From: Rhodothermus marinus DSM 4252
GTDB lineage: Bacteria > Bacteroidota > Rhodothermia > Rhodothermales > Rhodothermaceae
Assembly (NCBI RefSeq): GCF_000024845.1
Contig: NC_013501.1
Span: 934,001 to 998,000 of the forward strand
Direction of reading: 5' to 3'
DNA: 64,000 nucleotides
A model generated the notes under the pieces. That model did not search any database. It was given only the letters and a program-made list of their open reading frames with translations, and was not told where the DNA came from. Below, piece by piece: positions 17,740 to 27,546 of the stretch. The number at the start of each line of letters is the position of its first letter. The first letter of the stretch is position 1. Made by a program: the position numbers and the translations under genes.

Positions 17740-18852
17740 ATGAAAGGCGCCCTGCGTATCGGCCGGATAGCCGGCATCGACATTTATCTACACTGGACGT
17801 TCGGCCTGCTGATCGCCGGCATTTTTGCCTTTTACCTGCTGCACGGTGTGGGGGTGCAGGCAGCGCTGGCGGGCGTGCTGCTGGTCCTGGTCGTCTTCGG
17901 GTGCGTGGTCCTGCACGAGCTGGGCCATGCGCTCATGGCGCGACGCTTCGGGGTCCCCACGCGCGACATCACGCTGTACCCGATCGGTGGGGTGGCCCGA
18001 CTGCAACGCATCCCGGAGGAGCCCATTCAGGAGTTCTGGATTGCCGTGGCCGGACCGGCCGTCAATCTGGTGATCGCCACGGTGCTGGCGCTGGTGCTCT
18101 GGGTCGTGGGCGGTAGCTTCGACCCGAATGCGCTGGTGCAGCCCCGCCTGCATTTTCTGACATCGCTGATGTGGATCAACCTGCTGCTGGTGGGCTTCAA
18201 CATGCTGCCGGCCTTTCCCATGGACGGCGGCCGCGTGCTCCGGGCGCTGCTGGCGCTGCGCATGAACTACGTGCGCGCCACGCAGATTGCCGCCAGCATC
18301 GGACAGGGTATGGCCGTGTTGTTCGGATTGTTCGGGCTTATCAGCTTCAACCCGATTCTGCTGTTCATCGCGCTGTTCGTGTACGTGGGCGCTCAGCAGG
18401 AAGCGCAGCAGGCCATGTTCCGCTCGCTCACGCAGGGCATTCCGGTGCGGCAGGCCATGATGACACGCTTTCAGGTGTTGCACCCGGACGACACGCTGGG
18501 GCGGGCGGTCGAGGCCCTGCTGGCCGGAGCGGAACACGATTTTCCGGTGGTCGAGAACGGGCAGGTGGTGGGCGTGCTGACTCGGAAAGCACTGCTGCAC
18601 GCGCTGGCCCGCGAGGGACAGTCGGGCCGGGTGCGCGACGCGATGCGCGCGACTTGCCGGCCCATCGAGGATACGGCCATGCTCGAAGAGGCCTTTCTGC
18701 GCATGCAGGAATCCGGCTGCGAGGCGCTGCCCGTCGTGCACAACGGGCAGCTTGTCGGCCTGCTGACGCTGGAAAACGTCGGGGAACTCATGATGATCGC
18801 TTCGGCGCTTCGGCAGGCTGCAGTCCTGCGGGCCCAGGTGCCTCCGCTTTGA
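17740..18852 (+). CDS. site-2 protease family protein (M50) with CBS domains
   Basis: Intramembrane zinc metalloprotease of 370 residues. VVLHELGHALMARRFGVP (His-Glu-x-x-His near residues 58-62) and NMLPAFPMDGGRVLRAL (Asp near 162) are the S2P active-site motifs. Five or six membrane segments occupy the first ~220 residues. The last ~130 residues form two CBS domains, which often bind adenine nucleotides. This architecture matches the Rip3/SpoIVFB-like branch. Substrates are unknown; family members cleave anti-sigma factors or stress regulators. The gene stands 111 bases before pyruvate kinase, which has its own promoter. Confidence 0.9.
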   Translation: MKGALRIGRIAGIDIYLHWTFGLLIAGIFAFYLLHGVGVQAALAGVLLVLVVFGCVVLHELGHALMARRFGVPTRDITLYPIGGVARLQRIPEEPIQEFWIAVAGPAVNLVIATVLALVLWVVGGSFDPNALVQPRLHFLTSLMWINLLLVGFNMLPAFPMDGGRVLRALLALRMNYVRATQIAASIGQGMAVLFGLFGLISFNPILLFIALFVYVGAQQEAQQAMFRSLTQGIPVRQAMMTRFQVLHPDDTLGRAVEALLAGAEHDFPVVENGQVVGVLTRKALLHALAREGQSGRVRDAMRATCRPIEDTAMLEEAFLRMQESGCEALPVVHNGQLVGLLTLENVGELMMIASALRQAAVLRAQVPPL

Positions 18853-18901
18853 ATTTGCCGGGAAGGTTGTCGCCGTAAGCGCTTCAGGATAGGCGGCTCG
18901 G

Positions 18902-18934
18902 TTTGAACCCGTCCGGATTTTTATCGTAGCTTTG
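18902..18934 (+). promoter_or_regulatory. Bacteroidota-type promoter of pyk
   Basis: TTTG at 18902-18905 and TAGCTTTG at 18927-18934 are exact matches to the -33 (TTTG) and -7 (TAnnTTTG) elements known from Bacteroidota primary sigma promoters. The spacer is 21 bases. Transcription would start about 20 bases before the pyk ATG. Confidence 0.6.
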
Positions 18935-18962
18935 CCGGATCGCGAACAGGTCCGTCTGACCC

Positions 18963-20402
18963 ATGACACGCCGCACGAAGATCGTCTGTACGCTGGGACC
19001 GGCCTCGTCGGATCGCGAGACCATCCGAAAGCTCATCGAGGCCGGCATGGATGTGGCCCGGTTGAATTTTTCGCACGGCAACCATGAGGAGCATCGCCGC
19101 CGCATCGAAATCGTCCGGGAGGAGGCACGGAAGCTCGGGCGCGATGTGGCCATCCTGCAGGATCTGCAGGGCCCTAAGATCCGCCTCGGTGAAGTGGCCG
19201 AGGGCGGCATTCTGATTCACGAGGGGCAGCGGCTGGTCCTGACGGCCCATCCCGAGCGGGCCGACGGACAGACCCGCATCTTCGTGAACTATCCCACGCT
19301 GGCGCAGGACGTGGAGCCCGGCGGCCGCATTCTGCTCGACGACGGCCTGCTGGAATTGAAAATCGTGGACGTGGAAGGCGAGGACGTGATTACGGAGGTG
19401 GTGGTCGGCGGGCCGCTTCGCTCGCGCAAAGGCGTCAACCTGCCCCACCTGCGCAACTCCACGCCGTCGCTTACCGAAAAGGACCTGCGCGATCTGGAGT
19501 TCGGCCTGCAGATGGAAGTGGACCTGATCGCGCTTTCGTTCGTGCGAAGCGAAACAGACGTGGCCGATCTGATGCGCCGCGTGCGGGACTCCGGCAAGGA
19601 AGTGCGCGTGATCGCCAAGATCGAAAAGCCGGAGGCGGTGGCCAAGATCGATCAGATTCTGGCGCAGGCCGACGGGATCATGGTGGCGCGCGGTGATCTG
19701 GGCATCGAAATGCCGCTGGCCGAGGTGCCGGCCGTGCAGAAACGCATCATCCGGAAGTGTCTGGCCGCGGCCAAGCCGGTCATCACGGCCACGCAGATGC
19801 TCGAAAGCATGATCGAGAACCCGCGGCCCACGCGTGCCGAGGCCAGCGACGTGGCCAATGCGGTGCTGGACGGCAGCGACGCGCTGATGCTCTCGGGCGA
19901 GACGGCCACCGGTAAATATCCGGTGCGTGTGGTGCAGGTGATGGACGAGATCATCCGGCAGGCCGAACGCTTCCGGCGCGAGATTCGCGAAAGTCGGGGC
20001 CACTGGCTGCACATCCCGAAGGGCGCCGACGAGGCCGAGTCGGTTACCGAAGCCATCGGCTATACGGCCTGCCAGCTTGCCGAGCAGGTGGGCGCCGTGG
20101 CGATCGCCTGCCTGACGGCCACGGGCAGCACGGCCCGCATGATCGCCCGCCATCGGCCGCCCGTTCCGGTCTATGCCTTCACCGACAACCCTCGCATTGT
20201 CCCGCAGCTCAGCCTGCTCTGGGGCACGCGCGCCTTTTCGATTCCCTTTCAGCGCGACACGGACCAGGGCGTGCAACTGGTGCACCGGATTCTGAAAGAA
20301 CAGGGGCTGGTCAGGCCGGGCGATCTGGTGGTCATCACGGCCGGAATGCCGCTGCCGGCCAAAGGACGCACCAACATGGTGCACGTCAGCCGAATCGAGT
20401 AG
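18963..20402 (+). CDS. pyk: pyruvate kinase
   Basis: Glycolytic enzyme of 479 residues converting phosphoenolpyruvate and ADP to pyruvate and ATP in the cytoplasm. TKIVCTLGPASSDRETIRKL and GMDVARLNFSHG are the N-terminal signatures. VIAKIEKPEAV contains the catalytic Lys and metal Glu. MVARGDLGIEMP and ATQMLESMIENPRPTRAE form the metal and substrate loops. The length is that of the simple bacterial form without the extra PEP-utiliser-like domain. The final 17 bases overlap the end of the convergent phosphatidyltransferase gene. Confidence 0.97.
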   Translation: MTRRTKIVCTLGPASSDRETIRKLIEAGMDVARLNFSHGNHEEHRRRIEIVREEARKLGRDVAILQDLQGPKIRLGEVAEGGILIHEGQRLVLTAHPERADGQTRIFVNYPTLAQDVEPGGRILLDDGLLELKIVDVEGEDVITEVVVGGPLRSRKGVNLPHLRNSTPSLTEKDLRDLEFGLQMEVDLIALSFVRSETDVADLMRRVRDSGKEVRVIAKIEKPEAVAKIDQILAQADGIMVARGDLGIEMPLAEVPAVQKRIIRKCLAAAKPVITATQMLESMIENPRPTRAEASDVANAVLDGSDALMLSGETATGKYPVRVVQVMDEIIRQAERFRREIRESRGHWLHIPKGADEAESVTEAIGYTACQLAEQVGAVAIACLTATGSTARMIARHRPPVPVYAFTDNPRIVPQLSLLWGTRAFSIPFQRDTDQGVQLVHRILKEQGLVRPGDLVVITAGMPLPAKGRTNMVHVSRIE

Positions 20403-21201
20403 GCTTTCGGGCTTCCCGAGCGCGCCAGCCGAGCAGCAGGCCGCTCCAGAGCAGATACGGCCCCAGAAAAACCTGCGGTAGTCGGGCAGCCTGGCCGAAA
20501 AACACTAACACGGCGGCCACGACCAGCTGCAGGCCCAGTCCCAGCGTGGACAGCGCCGTCATGAACGTGGGTGAAGGAAGCGGGGGCGCTTGCGGACCGG
20601 TCAGCCAGACGTCCAGTCGGGCCACGAGCCGATCCTGCCAGCCGTACAGCACGAGATAAAGGCGCTGGAGCAGCCGCGTAAGCCGGGGCGGATCCCAGGG
20701 ATAAGGCCGGGCCTGGCGTTCGTCGGGCAGGCTGGTGCGCTCGCCGGCGAGGTGGTGGCGATAGCGCACGTAGTAAAAGTTGTACAGCGAGCCCTGCAGG
20801 AGCATGGCCAGCAGGCCCGCGGCCGAAAGCAATCGGTCGCGGAGCCGCCCGCCCCGCCGCTCGGCCACGGCCGCAAACAGGGCCACGTTCACCATGAAGT
20901 CTGCAATCGAGTCGAAATAGCGGCCCAGCCGGGAAGGGCGCTGGTGGCGGGCCAGCGCTCCGTCGAGCCCGTCCAGCAGGTGCTTCCCGACCAGCAGCAG
21001 CGCGGCCAGCCGGTCGGTGCGCCGTCGTCCACGACGTACCAGCCCGGCGGCCAGCAACCCGTCCAGCAGGAAAAGCCAGGTGATGTGCACGGGACGAAGG
21101 CGGGTGGGCGCCAGACGCCGGGCCACCTGTTGCATCAGGCCCAGACCAAACGCACTGAAATCGCGAAAAATGCGGACAGGTAGCTTGGTGGGCGCGGGCA
21201 T
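20386..21201 (-). CDS. CDP-alcohol phosphatidyltransferase family protein
   Basis: Integral membrane enzyme of 271 residues. The catalytic CDP-alcohol motif is present as DGLDGALARHQRP followed by SRLGRYFDSIADF, giving D-x2-DG-x2-AR-x7-G-x3-D-x3-D. Several hydrophobic segments surround it. Family members make phosphatidylglycerol phosphate, phosphatidylserine, phosphatidylinositol or related lipids; the acceptor alcohol cannot be assigned from sequence. It is a single minus-strand gene, convergent with pyk (17-base overlap) and divergent from the TPR lipoprotein gene. Confidence 0.85.
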   Translation of the reverse strand: MPAPTKLPVRIFRDFSAFGLGLMQQVARRLAPTRLRPVHITWLFLLDGLLAAGLVRRGRRRTDRLAALLLVGKHLLDGLDGALARHQRPSRLGRYFDSIADFMVNVALFAAVAERRGGRLRDRLLSAAGLLAMLLQGSLYNFYYVRYRHHLAGERTSLPDERQARPYPWDPPRLTRLLQRLYLVLYGWQDRLVARLDVWLTGPQAPPLPSPTFMTALSTLGLGLQLVVAAVLVFFGQAARLPQVFLGPYLLWSGLLLGWRAREARKPTRFG

Positions 21202-21335
21202 GGGCCAATTACCGGTTTGCCGGCCCGCTTAACGTTGCCGTTACAGCGGGCGTTCCGGACCCGAACCATTGCCCGGCGTGCGCGTTCGCTCCCTGCCGCC
21301 GGCCGGATGGACAACGCGCGATCGGACTATCTGCC

Positions 21336-24197
21336 ATGCGCCGCTCAGGGCCAGACCTGTGGTTTATACGCGCCCGCATGCTACTGGGCCTACTGCTTGC
21401 AGGGAGCATGCTGGCCGGCTGCAGCTCCAGCTCGTTTCTGGGACGCCAGTTCACCGACTTCCGCGCCTACTACAACACCTTCTACAATGCCCGGAAATCC
21501 TTTGACGAAGGCGTGCGCGGTCTGCGTGCCCAGCAGGAGCAGCCGATCGATCCGACCGCTTACCTGACCCTGTTCGGGCCGCCGACGCGTACGGCGAACG
21601 CGGCCGCCTTCAACAAGGCCATCGAAAAAAGCGCCGAGGTGGTGCGACGGTACCCCGGCTCGAAATGGGCCGACGATGCGCTCATGCTGATCGGCCAGTC
21701 CTATTTCTATCTGGGCAATTATGCCGGTGCCGCGCAGAAATTCCGCGAGGTGATCGCGCTGGGCGGGGCAAAGGAACTGGAGGCGCGTTTCTGGCTGGCG
21801 CGTTCGCTGGTGGCCGCCCGCTCCTTCGACGAGGCGCAGACCGTGCTGCAGGAAACGCTGGCCCGTGAAGCACTGCCCACCGACTGGCGGTCGCGCTTTT
21901 TACTGCTGCAGGCCGATCTCTACGTGCAACAGGAACGCTGGGAGGAGGCCCGTCAGGCGCTGGAGGCGGGCTTGCAGCGCGTGCCGGAGCGGTCGCTCGG
22001 CGCAAAAGGATACTTTCTGCTGGGGCAGCTCTGCGAAACGCTTCAGGATTACGCCTGTGCCTACGCAGCCTTCGATCGCGTGCGTCGCTACCGGCCCGAC
22101 TACGAGCTGGCCTATGCCGCCGAGTGGCAGGCCGTCCGCATTCAGGGGCTGTATCTGAATCCGGAAGCCGCGCTGGAGCGACTCCGCCGCATGGAGCGCG
22201 ACGACAAGCACTTTGCCCGTCGGGCCGAGCTGACCTACCTGCGCGCCCGCATCTATCAGGCCATGGGAGCGGTCGAAGAGGCCCGGGCGCTTTACCATCA
22301 GCTGCTCTACGAAACCGATGCCGACATCAACCGGGTTCGCGGGCGGATTCACTACGCGCTGGGCGAACTCTACCGCGACGTCTTTCAGGATTACCTGGCC
22401 GCTGCGGCCCACTTCGACACGGCTGCTACCGCCCTGGGTGGCAACCGGCGCGCATCGGCGCGTACCGAAGCCGCTTCGACGCCACCGACGCCGCTGGCCC
22501 TGAGCGATGTGCAGGAGCAGGCGCGCGTGTTCGGACAATTCGCACGGGTCCGGCAGGAAATCCACCGGCTGGACTCGCTGCTCTATCTGGGATCGCTCGA
22601 CGACGAGGCGTTCGCGGCCTTTGTGCTGGAACTGCGCCGTCGGCGGGCGCGCGAGCTGGAAGCGCAACGCCGACGGGCGGGGGAACGGGCGGCCGAACAG
22701 CGGTTTCTGCAGAGCCGCCTCGAGCAGCCCACGCGTAGCGCCGAGACCGCAGCCGCCACAGCAGGCGGCGATGCCGGCTTTCTGTTTCATCGCGATCCTG
22801 TCCGCGTCCAGGAAAACCGCACGCGCTTTTTTGAGCGGTGGGGCCGCCGTCCTCTGGTCCCCAACTGGCGCCGCCGGGCGGCCATCCAGGGCGCGACGGT
22901 TGCCGAGCGGACCGCGAACGGCCAGATGGCCGATGGGCTCCATGGAGAAGACGTCGAGGAGGAGCTGCCCCCGGTGGACGTTTCGGACGTGCCCCGCGAT
23001 TCGGTCCGACAGGCCCAGATGCGGGCCGAGCGCGCGCGGCTGCGCTACGAGCTGGGCAATGTGCTGTTTCTGTCCATGCAGCGACCCGACTCGGCCGCCT
23101 ACTGGTACCGGCTGGTGATCCTGGAAGACGCCGATCAGCCGGTGGCCCCGCGCGCCTATTATGCCCTGGCCGAGGTGCAGCGGGCGCTGGGCGACACGGC
23201 GGCCGCCTCGGCGCTGCTGAAGACCCTGCTGGAACGGTATCCCGATACGCCGCTGGCCAGCCGGGTCCGGGTGCTCCAGGGAACGGCTCCGCCACCGCAG
23301 CCGACCGTCCCCGACACCCTGGCCCATGCCGAAGCGGCTTACGCGCGGGCCGTGGATGCCTGGCGCCAGGGAAGTTATCGAGAGGCGCTCCGGCACTTGC
23401 TGGAAACGGCCGCGCACTACCCGGAAACACCGGTAGCGCCGCGCGCGCTGCTGGCCGTCGGCTACGTGTGGCGCGATATGCTGGATCGGGGATTGCTGGC
23501 CGACAGCACCCGACTCCCCGTTGCCGTACCGGCGCCGTTGCGTTCGGCCCTGATGCCTGCGCCCCCGGCGGAGGATACGGCCGCGGTGGCCGACACAGGG
23601 CGGACGCTTGTCGCGCCCGGCACGCTGGAGACGATCGCCGGGCCGGCTCCGCAGGACTCCGTGCAGGTTGATCCGACCCTTCCCGATTCGTCGTCGAAGG
23701 TCTCCCCGGCGGCGCGGCCGGACACCGCGCTCACGCTGGTTCGCCTCTACACCTACCTGACCGAGCGCTACCCGCAGGCGCCGGAAGCCCGGCTGGCCCG
23801 CGAGGTGCTGGCTGCATTGAAGCCGCCGCCGTCCGGAGTGGCGCCCGATTCGGCAAAGGCCGACTCGGCGCGGGTACGCCCGCCCCGGGGTCGACCCGAA
23901 CCGGAGCGGCTGCGGGAGCCGGAGTCCGTCCGGGCGGTCTGGACCATCCTGCTGCTGGAGACCGATAACGACCAGGAGGTCGGACAGGTGCTGCAGCAGT
24001 ACCGGCAGCTGGCGCCGGGGCAGGTGATCGACGTGCGGCCCTATCGCGCCGAAGGCCGCCTGCACTATCGGCTCATCCTGGGCCGCTATCGCAGCGAAGA
24101 AGAAGCCCGTGCCGCCATCCAGCAACTCCATCCGGTGCTACAGGGTGGGGCACAGCCCCTGCTGCTGGAGCCCGCGGGCCGCGAAAACAGGAACTAA
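21336..24197 (+). CDS. TPR outer-membrane lipoprotein with SPOR domain (PorW/SprE-like)
   Basis: Lipoprotein of 953 residues. The signal peptide ends in SMLAGC (lipobox Cys near residue 29). Just after it FRAYYNTFYNARKSFDEGV resembles the 'YN-x-x-x-NA..F..G' start of PorW/SprE, an outer-membrane TPR lipoprotein required for T9SS. Multiple TPR-like helices fill about 90-370 and 560-740. Low-complexity Pro/Ala/Asp linkers surround them, and a SPOR-like domain occupies about 865-945 (WTILLLETDNDQEV to YRLILGRYRSEEEARAAI). The SPOR end would bind denuded peptidoglycan. PorW assignment is inference from motif resemblance and the T9SS cargo nearby; other TPR lipoproteins are possible. Confidence 0.72.
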   Translation: MRRSGPDLWFIRARMLLGLLLAGSMLAGCSSSSFLGRQFTDFRAYYNTFYNARKSFDEGVRGLRAQQEQPIDPTAYLTLFGPPTRTANAAAFNKAIEKSAEVVRRYPGSKWADDALMLIGQSYFYLGNYAGAAQKFREVIALGGAKELEARFWLARSLVAARSFDEAQTVLQETLAREALPTDWRSRFLLLQADLYVQQERWEEARQALEAGLQRVPERSLGAKGYFLLGQLCETLQDYACAYAAFDRVRRYRPDYELAYAAEWQAVRIQGLYLNPEAALERLRRMERDDKHFARRAELTYLRARIYQAMGAVEEARALYHQLLYETDADINRVRGRIHYALGELYRDVFQDYLAAAAHFDTAATALGGNRRASARTEAASTPPTPLALSDVQEQARVFGQFARVRQEIHRLDSLLYLGSLDDEAFAAFVLELRRRRARELEAQRRRAGERAAEQRFLQSRLEQPTRSAETAAATAGGDAGFLFHRDPVRVQENRTRFFERWGRRPLVPNWRRRAAIQGATVAERTANGQMADGLHGEDVEEELPPVDVSDVPRDSVRQAQMRAERARLRYELGNVLFLSMQRPDSAAYWYRLVILEDADQPVAPRAYYALAEVQRALGDTAAASALLKTLLERYPDTPLASRVRVLQGTAPPPQPTVPDTLAHAEAAYARAVDAWRQGSYREALRHLLETAAHYPETPVAPRALLAVGYVWRDMLDRGLLADSTRLPVAVPAPLRSALMPAPPAEDTAAVADTGRTLVAPGTLETIAGPAPQDSVQVDPTLPDSSSKVSPAARPDTALTLVRLYTYLTERYPQAPEARLAREVLAALKPPPSGVAPDSAKADSARVRPPRGRPEPERLREPESVRAVWTILLLETDNDQEVGQVLQQYRQLAPGQVIDVRPYRAEGRLHYRLILGRYRSEEEARAAIQQLHPVLQGGAQPLLLEPAGRENRN

Positions 24198-24288
24198 AGC
24201 CTTTTCTCGGCGGTTTGGCCCTGGAGTGCGGTGCCACTTCGGCTCCGCCCTGAAGTGATTCCGAAGACGACCGTGTAGCGGAAATCCC

Positions 24289-26382
24289 ATGTCGCAGAAC
24301 GAGCGCGACAGCCTGGAGCTGGAACGGAAAAATACGCCTCCCGACGGCCCTCGCCTGCCTGAGCGGCGGCCGCGGTTTTCCGTCTGGATTTATCTGGCGA
24401 TTTTCCTGGCGCTGCTGGTGCACTTTTTCCTGTTCTGGACGGGCACCGACACCAGCACCATCGAATACAGCCAGTTTCTCGAATACGTAGAAAAAGGCTA
24501 CGTGGAGCGCGTCGAGATTGTCAACGACACGAAAGTGCAGGGGCGCTTCACGGAGGCCGCCGTACGCGAGGGCCTGGTGTCGGTACCGGTGCGCCAGACC
24601 GACCTGCTTCGCGGCGCGCAGACGCCCGAACTGATCCGCCGCTTTACGACCACCAAACCGGCCGATCATGATCTGACCAGCTTCCTGCTGGCCTACAACG
24701 AACGGGCCCGCGCCGAGGGCCGTCCTACCGTACAGTTCACCGCCCGCATCGAGGAGAACTGGTTCGGCGGGCTGCTCACGTGGATCTTTCCGCTCATTCT
24801 TATTGTGGCGCTCTGGGTGTTTCTGCTGCGCCGCATGAGCCCCAGTTCGCAGGTGCTCAATATCGGAAAGAACCGGGCCATTCTCTACGATGCGATGGGC
24901 GATCACCGGGTCACGTTCAAGGACGTGGCCGGACTGGACGAGGCCAAAGAAGAGGTCGCGGAAATCGTCGAGTTTCTGAAGAACCCGAAGAAGTTCACGC
25001 GTCTGGGTGGCAAACTGCCCAAAGGCGTGCTGCTCGTAGGACCGCCGGGCACGGGGAAGACGCTGCTGGCCAAAGCGGTGGCCGGTGAGGCGGGCGTGCC
25101 GTTCTTTTCCATTTCGGGGAGCGACTTCGTCGAGATGTTCGTGGGCGTGGGGGCCGCGCGCGTGCGCGATCTGTTCCGGCAGGCCAAGGAAAAGGCGCCC
25201 TGCATCATTTTTATCGACGAGATCGACGCGATCGGTCGCTCTCGTGGCCGCGGTATCATGATGGGCGCCAACGACGAGCGCGAAAACACGCTGAACCAGC
25301 TGCTCGTCGAGATGGACGGCTTCAACACGGACAAGGGCGTCATCATCATGGCGGCCACGAACCGTCCCGACGTGCTCGATCCGGCCCTGCTGCGGCCCGG
25401 CCGCTTCGACCGACAGATTCTCATCGACAAGCCCGACCGCCGCGAGCGGCTGGAGATCTTCAAGGTGCACACGCGCGATCTGATCCTGGGCGACGACGTG
25501 GACCTGGAGGTGCTGGCTGGCCAGACGCCCGGCTTCGCCGGGGCCGAAATCGCCAACGTCTGCAACGAGGCGGCCCTGCTGGCGGCCCGGAAGGGCAAAG
25601 AAGCTGTCGAGATGGAGGACTTCGAGCAGGCGATCGATCGCGTGATCGCCGGCCTGGAAAAGAAAAACAAAATCATTTCCCCGGAAGAACGCGAGATCGT
25701 CGCCTACCACGAAGCCGGCCATGCCATCGTCGGCTGGTTCCTGCGCTACACGGACCCGGTCGTCAAGGTCTCTATCGTCCCGCGCGGACTGGCCGCCCTG
25801 GGCTACGCGCAGTACCTGCCCGAAGAGCGTTACCTCTACACGAAAGAGGCGCTGCTCGACCGGATGACCATGGCCATCGGCGGGCGCGTGGCCGAAGAGC
25901 TGGTCTTCGGACGCATCTCGACCGGCGCGCAGAACGACCTGGAACGCATCACGCGCATGGCCTACGCCATGGTGGTAGACTACGGCATGAGCGAGCGCGT
26001 CGGATATGTCAGCTTCAACCTGTCGGGCCAGTATGGCGAGCAGGCCTTCTTCGACAAGCCGTACTCCGAGGAGACGGCGCGGCTGATCGACGAAGAGGTG
26101 CGCCGGATCATCAACGAGGTGCGGGAACGTGCCCGCCGGATCCTCGAAGAAAAGCGGGACAAGCTGGAGGCGCTGGCCCGCCGGCTGCTCGAAAAAGAGG
26201 TGCTGGGCCCGCGCGATCTGGTGGAGATTCTCGGCCCACGTCCCTACGGCGATTATCCCTCGCCCAACGGTAAGGACGTGGAAGAATTGAAAGATCTGCA
26301 AAAAGGCGAACCCACCTCGTCTTCCGCCGTTGAAGCGCCTGCTCCGCAGACGGAGCGGCCCGAATCCTCTTCTGCCCCCTGA
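24289..26382 (+). CDS. ftsH: ATP-dependent zinc metalloprotease FtsH
   Basis: Membrane-anchored AAA+ protease of 697 residues that degrades damaged membrane proteins and regulators. Two membrane helices (about 33-50 and 160-180) flank a periplasmic domain. The Walker A is GPPGTGKT (about residue 251), Walker [13 protein letters not shown], the pore loop FVEMFVGVG, and the second region of homology [18 protein letters not shown]. The protease zinc site is HEAGH (about 474). The Ser/Pro/Glu-rich C-terminal tail after 670 is probably disordered. It starts 91 bases after the TPR lipoprotein and ends in a hairpin before rpsL. Confidence 0.97.
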   Translation: MSQNERDSLELERKNTPPDGPRLPERRPRFSVWIYLAIFLALLVHFFLFWTGTDTSTIEYSQFLEYVEKGYVERVEIVNDTKVQGRFTEAAVREGLVSVPVRQTDLLRGAQTPELIRRFTTTKPADHDLTSFLLAYNERARAEGRPTVQFTARIEENWFGGLLTWIFPLILIVALWVFLLRRMSPSSQVLNIGKNRAILYDAMGDHRVTFKDVAGLDEAKEEVAEIVEFLKNPKKFTRLGGKLPKGVLLVGPPGTGKTLLAKAVAGEAGVPFFSISGSDFVEMFVGVGAARVRDLFRQAKEKAPCIIFIDEIDAIGRSRGRGIMMGANDERENTLNQLLVEMDGFNTDKGVIIMAATNRPDVLDPALLRPGRFDRQILIDKPDRRERLEIFKVHTRDLILGDDVDLEVLAGQTPGFAGAEIANVCNEAALLAARKGKEAVEMEDFEQAIDRVIAGLEKKNKIISPEEREIVAYHEAGHAIVGWFLRYTDPVVKVSIVPRGLAALGYAQYLPEERYLYTKEALLDRMTMAIGGRVAEELVFGRISTGAQNDLERITRMAYAMVVDYGMSERVGYVSFNLSGQYGEQAFFDKPYSEETARLIDEEVRRIINEVRERARRILEEKRDKLEALARRLLEKEVLGPRDLVEILGPRPYGDYPSPNGKDVEELKDLQKGEPTSSSAVEAPAPQTERPESSSAP

Positions 26383-26389
26383 GGGCATG

Positions 26390-26424
26390 GCCTGCACCTG
26401 GTTTCAGGAAGCGCAGGCGTTTTT
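26390..26424 (+). terminator. probable terminator after ftsH
   Basis: GCCTGC (26390-26395) pairs with GCAGGC (26413-26418), with an inner CCTG/CAGG stem. GTTTTTA follows. It begins 7 bases after the ftsH stop and separates it from the ribosomal cluster. Confidence 0.6.
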
Positions 26425-26430
26425 ATTGAC

Positions 26431-26454
26431 ACCGATATATACTGCTATATCGGT
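26431..26454. repeat. 9-bp inverted repeat upstream of rpsL
   Basis: ACCGATATA (26431-26439) and TATATCGGT (26446-26454) form a perfect inverted repeat around a 6-base centre. It directly follows TTGACA at 26426-26431, which could be a -35 element. The palindrome may be an operator or part of the rpsL promoter region; no regulator is implied by sequence. Confidence 0.5.
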
Positions 26455-26604
26455 TTAGAACGCCTCGAAACGGGCTGGCCGGTGTAGAATCTGCTAAGAA
26501 AGGGGTGGTGGAGAGGATTGTTTTGGCGATAAAGCTTTTGGCTTGTTAAATTACTCAACTGCTGCTACGGCGCAACGTGTAACAACCAGACGGTACAGGA
26601 AGCC

Positions 26605-26979
26605 GTGCCTACGATTCAACAGCTGATTCGGTTGGGGCGCAAGCCCAAAGTGAAGAAAAGCAAATCGGTGGCCCTGCACGGCTGCCCGCAGCGTCGTGGC
26701 GTGTGCACGCGCGTGTACACCACCACGCCAAAGAAGCCGAACTCGGCGTTGCGTAAGGTGGCCAAGGTGCGCCTGACCAACGGCGAGGAAGTGATCGCCT
26801 ACATTCCGGGCGAGGGCCACAACCTGCAGGAGCACTCCATCGTGCTGGTGCGCGGTGGACGTGTGAAGGACCTGCCGGGTGTGAAGTACCACATCGTGCG
26901 CGGCGCGCTGGACGCGGCCGGCGTGGCCGACCGGCGCAAGTCGCGCTCCAAGTACGGTACGAAGCGGCCCAAACAGTAA
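26605..26979 (+). CDS. rpsL: 30S ribosomal protein S12
   Basis: Decoding-centre protein of 124 residues. [17 protein letters not shown] and [13 protein letters not shown] are invariant S12 signatures. The Lys in KPNS is the streptomycin-sensitive residue. It starts with GTG, the position fixed by the family's N-terminus PTIQQLIR. First gene of the continuous ribosomal cluster. No Shine-Dalgarno sequence is visible. Confidence 0.98.
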   Translation: MPTIQQLIRLGRKPKVKKSKSVALHGCPQRRGVCTRVYTTTPKKPNSALRKVAKVRLTNGEEVIAYIPGEGHNLQEHSIVLVRGGRVKDLPGVKYHIVRGALDAAGVADRRKSRSKYGTKRPKQ

Positions 26980-27038
26980 AAAGCATTCGGGAGGCGTTGT
27001 CGCGGGACAACGCAGTGTGAAGCTGTCGCCTGACAACC

Positions 27039-27506
27039 ATGCGTAGAAAACGAGCAGAAAGACGACCCGTAGCGCCCGATCCGGTTTACAACGACGAACT
27101 GGTGGCGCGCTTTATCAACTACGTCATGCGCGATGGTAAGAAGAGTATCGCGCAGAAGATCGTCTACGAGGCGTTCAAGGTCATTGAGGAGCGTACGGGC
27201 GAGCCGGGCATCGACGTGTTCAAGCGGGCGGTGAACAACGCCGCGCCGCTGCTGGAGGTGCGCAGCCGCCGCGTGGGTGGCGCCACCTACCAGGTGCCCA
27301 TGGAGGTGCGCCCTGAGCGTCGCATGTCGCTGGCCTTCCGCTGGATCATCCAGAGCGCCCGTGCGCGTCGAGATAAAAGCATGGCCATCCGTCTGGCCAA
27401 CGAACTGATGGCGGCCGCAAACGGAGAAGGCGGTGCCATCAAGAAGAAGGACGACATGCATCGCATGGCGGAAGCGAACCGGGCTTTTGCCCACTTCCGC
27501 TTCTGA
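27039..27506 (+). CDS. rpsG: 30S ribosomal protein S7
   Basis: Primary binding protein for the 30S head, 155 residues, the usual length. Signature [17 protein letters not shown], then [19 protein letters not shown]. It follows rpsL by 59 bases in the standard str order. In E. coli S7 autoregulates the str operon; a matching site here was not identified. Confidence 0.98.
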   Translation: MRRKRAERRPVAPDPVYNDELVARFINYVMRDGKKSIAQKIVYEAFKVIEERTGEPGIDVFKRAVNNAAPLLEVRSRRVGGATYQVPMEVRPERRMSLAFRWIIQSARARRDKSMAIRLANELMAAANGEGGAIKKKDDMHRMAEANRAFAHFRF

Positions 27507-27546
27507 TGGAGGCTGTGGGGTTGTGTTAAACGGACGATAGAAGACA

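Noticed and set aside
18921-20384. Open frame opposite pyruvate kinase
   Set aside because: Antisense shadow; His/Arg/Gln-rich and without any motif.
24073-26397. Long open frame (about 774 codons) opposite ftsH
   Set aside because: FtsH on the plus strand is unmistakable; the antisense translation has no recognisable domain.
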